A program made the position numbers and the translations under genes. This document shows, piece after piece, positions 61,007 through 64,000 of a DNA stretch of 64,000 nucleotides. The notes below the pieces were generated by a model. That model ran no database searches. It was not told the origin of the DNA and saw only the letters and a list, made by a program, of their open reading frames with translations. Origin of the DNA: Mycolicibacterium hassiacum DSM 44199 (GTDB taxonomy: Bacteria > Actinomycetota > Actinomycetes > Mycobacteriales > Mycobacteriaceae). The stretch is from NCBI RefSeq assembly GCF_900603025.1, contig NZ_LR026975.1, positions 3,286,001 to 3,350,000 on the forward strand, given 5' to 3'. Each line of letters starts with the position of its first letter. Position 1 is the first letter of the stretch.

Positions 61007-62583
61007 CTACCGTGACCGTTTGGCCAGGTAGCGGTCGACCCTGCTTGACGACAGCTTGCCCGGCAGGCCGGACACGCCGCCGCCGGGGTGGCTTCCCGCG
61101 CCGCCCAGGAACAGCCCGTCCAACGGCGTGGTGTAGCCGCTGAGCCCCCATGCTGGGCGCAGCGGACCCATCCGCAGCAGAGTGAGGTCGACATGCGACA
61201 GCGCCCCGTTGCGTGCACGCGTCCGTTCGGCGAACTGCACGGGCGTCTCCACGAGTCGGCTGATCTCAAGCTCCTTGAGCCCCGCGTAGTAGCGACATGC
61301 CATCGCCAGGGTGGCCTATGCCGCGGCAGAGGACGAATTCTCCCACCCCGCTGTCGGATTCAGCGGCATGGCAAGCGGGTACAGGTAGACGCTGTCCTGG
61401 CCTGCGGGCGCCTGGGTGGGATCGGCCCCGGTCGTGACGCACACCCACATCGCCGGATTGTCCGGAATCTCCCCCTGGCGGCGACCGTGAAGCTGTCGAC
61501 CACCTCCTCGACGGTGCCCAGCATCAGCACGGGGACTCGCAGGTCGACCCCGTCCAGCGTGTGACCGGGTACGGTGACCCGAGACGACAGCGCGAGGTCA
61601 ACTTTGAAGGGGCTGACGCCATCGCCGTTCGCGGGGATGTGCTCGACACGTGCGGTGGTCGCCCGGTCCAGAATGCCCTCCGGGAGCAGCGAGATAAGCG
61701 TCGTGTGCGGATCCGCGGTGGACAGCACCGCTCGCGCACCGATCGACCGGCCATCCTCGAGGCGCACACCGCGGACAGCGGTGCCGCTGAGGTGAACCTC
61801 TTCGACGGCCACCCCGGTGCTGATCTGCCCGCCGTGCGCCGTGAAACTCTTGGCCAACGCGCCGGTCAGGGCCGCCATGCCGCCGACCGGTCGGGTGATG
61901 CCCGTGGTGTGCAGGAAGCCCAGCAGGAGAAAGGCCAGCGAGGAACCGGGCTTGTCCACCGACCCGGCGCTCGCCGCCATCCCCATCAGCGCGGACCGCA
62001 CGGCAGGATGGGTGAACCGCTCGTCGACAACCTGCAGGGCGGTGGCAGTCGCGAATCCGACGATTTCCCTGAGTCGTTTGCGCCCGCGGAACACCCCGCG
62101 CACCGCTTTCATCAACGTGCCGGGGTCGGGCCGGCTCATCTGGAGGTTCATCCCCGGACCCGCGATCGAACTCAAGGTGGTGAGCAACTCCGCGAACTCC
62201 AGGTACGCAGAGGCATCCTGCGGGGAGAACCGGCGGATGTTCTCAACCGTCCGGCGGGGATCGTTCCAGAACGCGACAACGGTGCCATCGGGATGCACGT
62301 GCGCGTACGACGGATCGGGCCGCACGGTGCGGTACCCGTACTGCCCGAGGCACAGGTCCCGTTCGATCGTCGTCGCGTTCATCATGATGACGTCGACGGC
62401 GCACGGGTGCATGACGTGCTCGGGAGCCTCCGGAAAGAAGTGGCCGGACGTCGTCATACCGCCCAATGCGGGCGCGGCCTCGATGACGATCACGCGATGC
62501 CCGCGCCGGACGAGGTAGTTACCCGCGACCAGTCCGTTGTGCCCGCCGCCGATGATTGCGACGTCGCACTGCGAAGTGCTCAT
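61007..62583 (-). pseudogene. Phytoene-dehydrogenase-like FAD oxidoreductase, broken by a frameshift and a stop
   Basis: The ATG at 62583 starts an FAD protein: VAIIGGGHNGLVAGNYLVRR, EAAPALGGMTTSGHFFPEAP, then PVGGMAALTGALAKSFTAHG. At about 61471-61475 a run of five G should be six; the lost base shifts the frame. In the corrected frame the sequence continues EIPDNPAMWVCVTTGADPTQ, then meets TAG at 61318-61316, then runs on as ATLAMACRYYAGLKELEISR to the family's end GLFLGGAGSHPGGGVSG at 61007. Two lesions make an inactive gene more likely than a sequencing error. The complete product would be about 525 residues. Confidence 0.85.
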
Positions 62584-62608
62584 CGTTCTCCCCTCTGGTC
62601 GCCATACC

Positions 62609-62623
62609 TGTACATTTTCGTCA
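62609..62623. promoter_or_regulatory. Island operator, site 11
   Basis: TGTACATTTTCGTCA followed by GAAAT, 25 bases upstream of the broken oxidoreductase start. With site 12 it lies in the divergent region to the SnoaL-like gene. Confidence 0.5.
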
Positions 62624-62697
62624 GAAATGAGATTATCGGATGCCGAGCATTGCGGATTTAGCCCAAGTACCTACTTGTGATAAGTCCACCATTGATA

Positions 62698-62711
62698 TGT
62701 TCATAACGTCA
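62698..62711. promoter_or_regulatory. Island operator, site 12
   Basis: TGTTCATAACGTCA followed by GATTT, 25 bases upstream of the SnoaL-like gene start at 62737. The weakest match of the twelve. Confidence 0.45.
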
Positions 62712-62736
62712 GATTTCTTAGCCAAAGGGGCGGCCA

Positions 62737-63186
62737 TTGACGATCGAGGAGTTGCTGGTACGCGAGGCCGTCCGGGACACCTATGCCCGCTACAACCACG
62801 CCGGTGATCGCGGGCAGCTGGCGGAGCTGGCGGCCTGCTTCGCCGAGGACGGCGTCCTGGAGGTCAGGAACCGCTTCACGGCAACCGGACGGGACGCCAT
62901 CGTCACCTCACTGAAGACCGTCGCGGGCGAGCTCACCCATCACGAGCCGCCGCCCGGCACGCACCACATCGTGCGGCATTACGTCGCCAATCTGCTGTTC
63001 ACCCACGTCTCGCCGACACGGATCGAATCCTCGGCGTACTACGTGGTGTTCTTCGCCGACGCCCCGGATCACTGGGGTCGCTACCGCGACGTCCTGGTGC
63101 CGGTCGACGACCGGTGGCTGTTCGCCCACCGCTACGTGACCGTCGACGGCGGCCGTGCGGAGGGCTTGGCGCTGATGACCGGATGA
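62737..63186 (+). CDS. SnoaL-like (NTF2-fold) protein
   Basis: 149 residues from a TTG at 62737 with AAAGGGG upstream; no ATG or GTG is close by. LVREAVRDTYARYNHAGDRG, LAACFAEDGVLEVRNRF, IESSAYYVVFFADAPDHWGR, RWLFAHRYVTVDG. It is a small NTF2-like protein, similar in class to the gene at 54386 but shorter. Function unknown; possible dehydratase, isomerase or ligand binder. Last island gene before the right IS. Confidence 0.8.
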   Translation: MTIEELLVREAVRDTYARYNHAGDRGQLAELAACFAEDGVLEVRNRFTATGRDAIVTSLKTVAGELTHHEPPPGTHHIVRHYVANLLFTHVSPTRIESSAYYVVFFADAPDHWGRYRDVLVPVDDRWLFAHRYVTVDGGRAEGLALMTG

Positions 63187-63202
63187 GCGTGGAGCCAAAT
63201 CC

Positions 63203-63260
63203 CCGAGTGTGCGCCCGTGGCGAGATCCGGCGCGGATCTTCGCCCTCAGCGCACAGTCGG
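63203..63260. repeat. Palindromic intergenic repeat, copy 2
   Basis: Diverged copy of the 19166-19225 repeat: arms CCGAGTGTGCG (63203) and CGCACAGTCGG (63250, one mismatch), loop with GGCGAGATCCGGCGCGGATC. It ends eight bases before the right IS. Confidence 0.7.
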
Positions 63261-63268
63261 CGCACTAG

Positions 63269-64000
63269 CCTCGATTTTGCATCGAGTTGACGCGGAGTTG
63301 CTTTGAACGCTGGTTGTGTTGCTGGGGCGGTTTTTTTGGTATGACGGCATGATCGGTCGTCCCGTGTCGCCGGGTGGGGCGGGCTTTCCCAGGGCCTGTG
63401 GTTCTTTCGTGATCGGTGGTCAAAGGGGGCTGGCGGTTATCCGAAGGCGGTGCGCAGGTGTTGCCAGGCGGTGACGATCGCTGCGGCCCATCGCCAAGTG
63501 GCGTCGATGCGTAGCCATAGTTGGCGGGCGCCGCGGGTGATGCGGGCGGCGACGTGCAGGACGCGGTAGCGGAAAGTGTTGATCTCGGCGCGGGCCAGCC
63601 CGGGCTGGTTGCGGAAGCCGATGAGTCTGGTCCAGGTGACCAGGTCGGCGGCGGCCAGCACGATTTCCAGCCAGGCGGCGTTGGCCCAAAACGAGTGACA
63701 CGGCAGGTTGCGCAGGCCGGTGGCTTTGAGTTCGCGGATGCGGTCTTCGACGCGGGCGTGCTGGCGATGACGTAGCTCCAGGCCGGCGACTTGCCCGGGC
63801 ACCACGCCGTGGGGTGTGTCGGTGATGAACGCGGTGACGCGCATCCCGTCGGCGTCGGTGAACCGTAACTGTGCACCCGGATGGGGGCGCTCCTTGCGCA
63901 GGATCAGTCGGGTGCCGGGCGGCCAGCTCTCGAGGTTGACCAGGTCGGTGGCCTCGGCGACCCAGGCCCCGTCGCGGATTCCGCCGCGGGTGTCGATGGC
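63269..64000 (-). mobile_element. IS1380-family insertion sequence, second copy, cut by the window edge
   Basis: Starts with the same CCTCGATTTTGC end, preceded by CTAG (63265-63268), in the same orientation as the copy at 16854. Over the visible 730 bases I counted about four substitutions and one inserted A in the AAGGGGG run (63422 region). Confidence 0.9.
63437..64000 (-). CDS. IS1380-family transposase, C-terminal part (continues beyond the window)
   Basis: The last 187 codons or so of the same transposase as at 17021, ending in WQHLRTAFG. One visible amino acid difference (Arg to Trp in ARQLWLRIDATW). The reading frame is open to the window edge; the catalytic Asp motifs lie outside the window. 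Confidence 0.9.
   Translation of the reverse strand, partial: AIDTRGGIRDGAWVAEATDLVNLESWPPGTRLILRKERPHPGAQLRFTDADGMRVTAFITDTPHGVVPGQVAGLELRHRQHARVEDRIRELKATGLRNLPCHSFWANAAWLEIVLAAADLVTWTRLIGFRNQPGLARAEINTFRYRVLHVAARITRGARQLWLRIDATWRWAAAIVTAWQHLRTAFG

Noticed and set aside
19238..63186. The island as a steroid catabolic cluster
   Set aside because: FadE pairs, Ltp2-like proteins and a P450 resemble steroid side-chain genes, but no KstD, KshA, HsaC-type or KstR-type site was seen, while MhpB/MhpC/HpaH/HpaI and Rieske genes point to simple aromatics. Not fully excluded.
1..64000. Many long antisense or shifted open frames (for example on the plus strand over 880-3022 and 7766-9091)
   Set aside because: High GC leaves shadow frames open; they lack ribosome sites and family motifs and lie opposite clear genes.
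1..64000. CRISPR arrays, tRNA or rRNA genes
   Set aside because: No regularly spaced repeats and no recognisable tRNA or rRNA segments were seen in any intergenic stretch.

Overview
The window is high-GC actinobacterial DNA, most likely from a rapidly growing Mycobacterium/Mycolicibacterium. The pointers are many acyl-CoA dehydrogenase (FadE) and crotonase paralogues, CaiB/BaiF CoA-transferases, F420-type luciferase-like oxidoreductases, an NDMA-type alcohol dehydrogenase, an FprB ferredoxin-reductase, GTG/TTG starts, ATGA/GTGA gene overlaps and leaderless-looking starts. No tRNA, rRNA, CRISPR array or replication origin was seen. Nearly every gene belongs to CoA-thioester or aromatic catabolism.

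Left region (1-16.85 kb) is a dense acyl-CoA catabolic block. A minus-strand operon (5663 down to 89, then the gene starting at 20) encodes an acyl-CoA ligase, a serine-hydrolase-like protein, a paired FadE and a crotonase. A second minus operon (13269 down to 6736) encodes two FadEs, three crotonases, an SDR and an amidohydrolase. A plus operon (13323-16853) encodes a frameshifted FadE, a CoA-transferase and an unknown protein.

An IS1380-family element (16854-18548) follows. A second copy, same orientation and almost identical over the visible part, begins at 63269 and runs off the window. The 44.7 kb between them looks like an IS-bracketed catabolic island: a beheaded TetR gene lies just inside the left copy, and a related short palindromic repeat lies near the inner edge of each copy.

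Island (18.5-63.3 kb). The centre (44590-54366) is one long plus operon: small unknown protein, SCP-x/thiolase-like protein, DUF35 protein, Rieske oxygenase alpha and beta subunits, CoA ligase, crotonase, aldehyde dehydrogenase, luciferase-like oxidoreductase, alpha/beta hydrolase, cupin. The thiolase-like/DUF35/alpha/beta/ligase block has the same gene content as the ipfABDEF genes for ibuprofen-type 2-arylpropionate degradation, in which the CoA thioester is ring-dioxygenated and the acyl-CoA chain is then cut off to leave a catechol. An alpha-methylacyl-CoA racemase (54979-56055) fits a 2-methyl-branched acyl-CoA. Ring cleavage and lower-pathway genes are split: an MhpB-like extradiol dioxygenase at 24910, and MhpC-like hydrolase, HpaH-like hydratase and HpaI-like aldolase at 44392-41891. 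P450, alcohol and aldehyde dehydrogenases, MaoC hydratases, FadE pairs and two more thiolase-like proteins could oxidise an alkyl side chain. FprB (59341) is the only visible electron-transfer partner for the oxygenases.

Twelve intergenic sites resembling TGACA-N4-TGTCA, eight of them continuing as CAGAA, sit before most island transcription units and were not noticed left of the IS. This suggests one shared regulator. Candidates are the TetR at 24238 and an unusual tandem two-HTH TetR at 25784. The island also carries decayed genes: an SDR with an internal deletion, a cupin remnant and a phytoene-dehydrogenase-like gene with a frameshift and a stop. The actual substrate cannot be proven from sequence.
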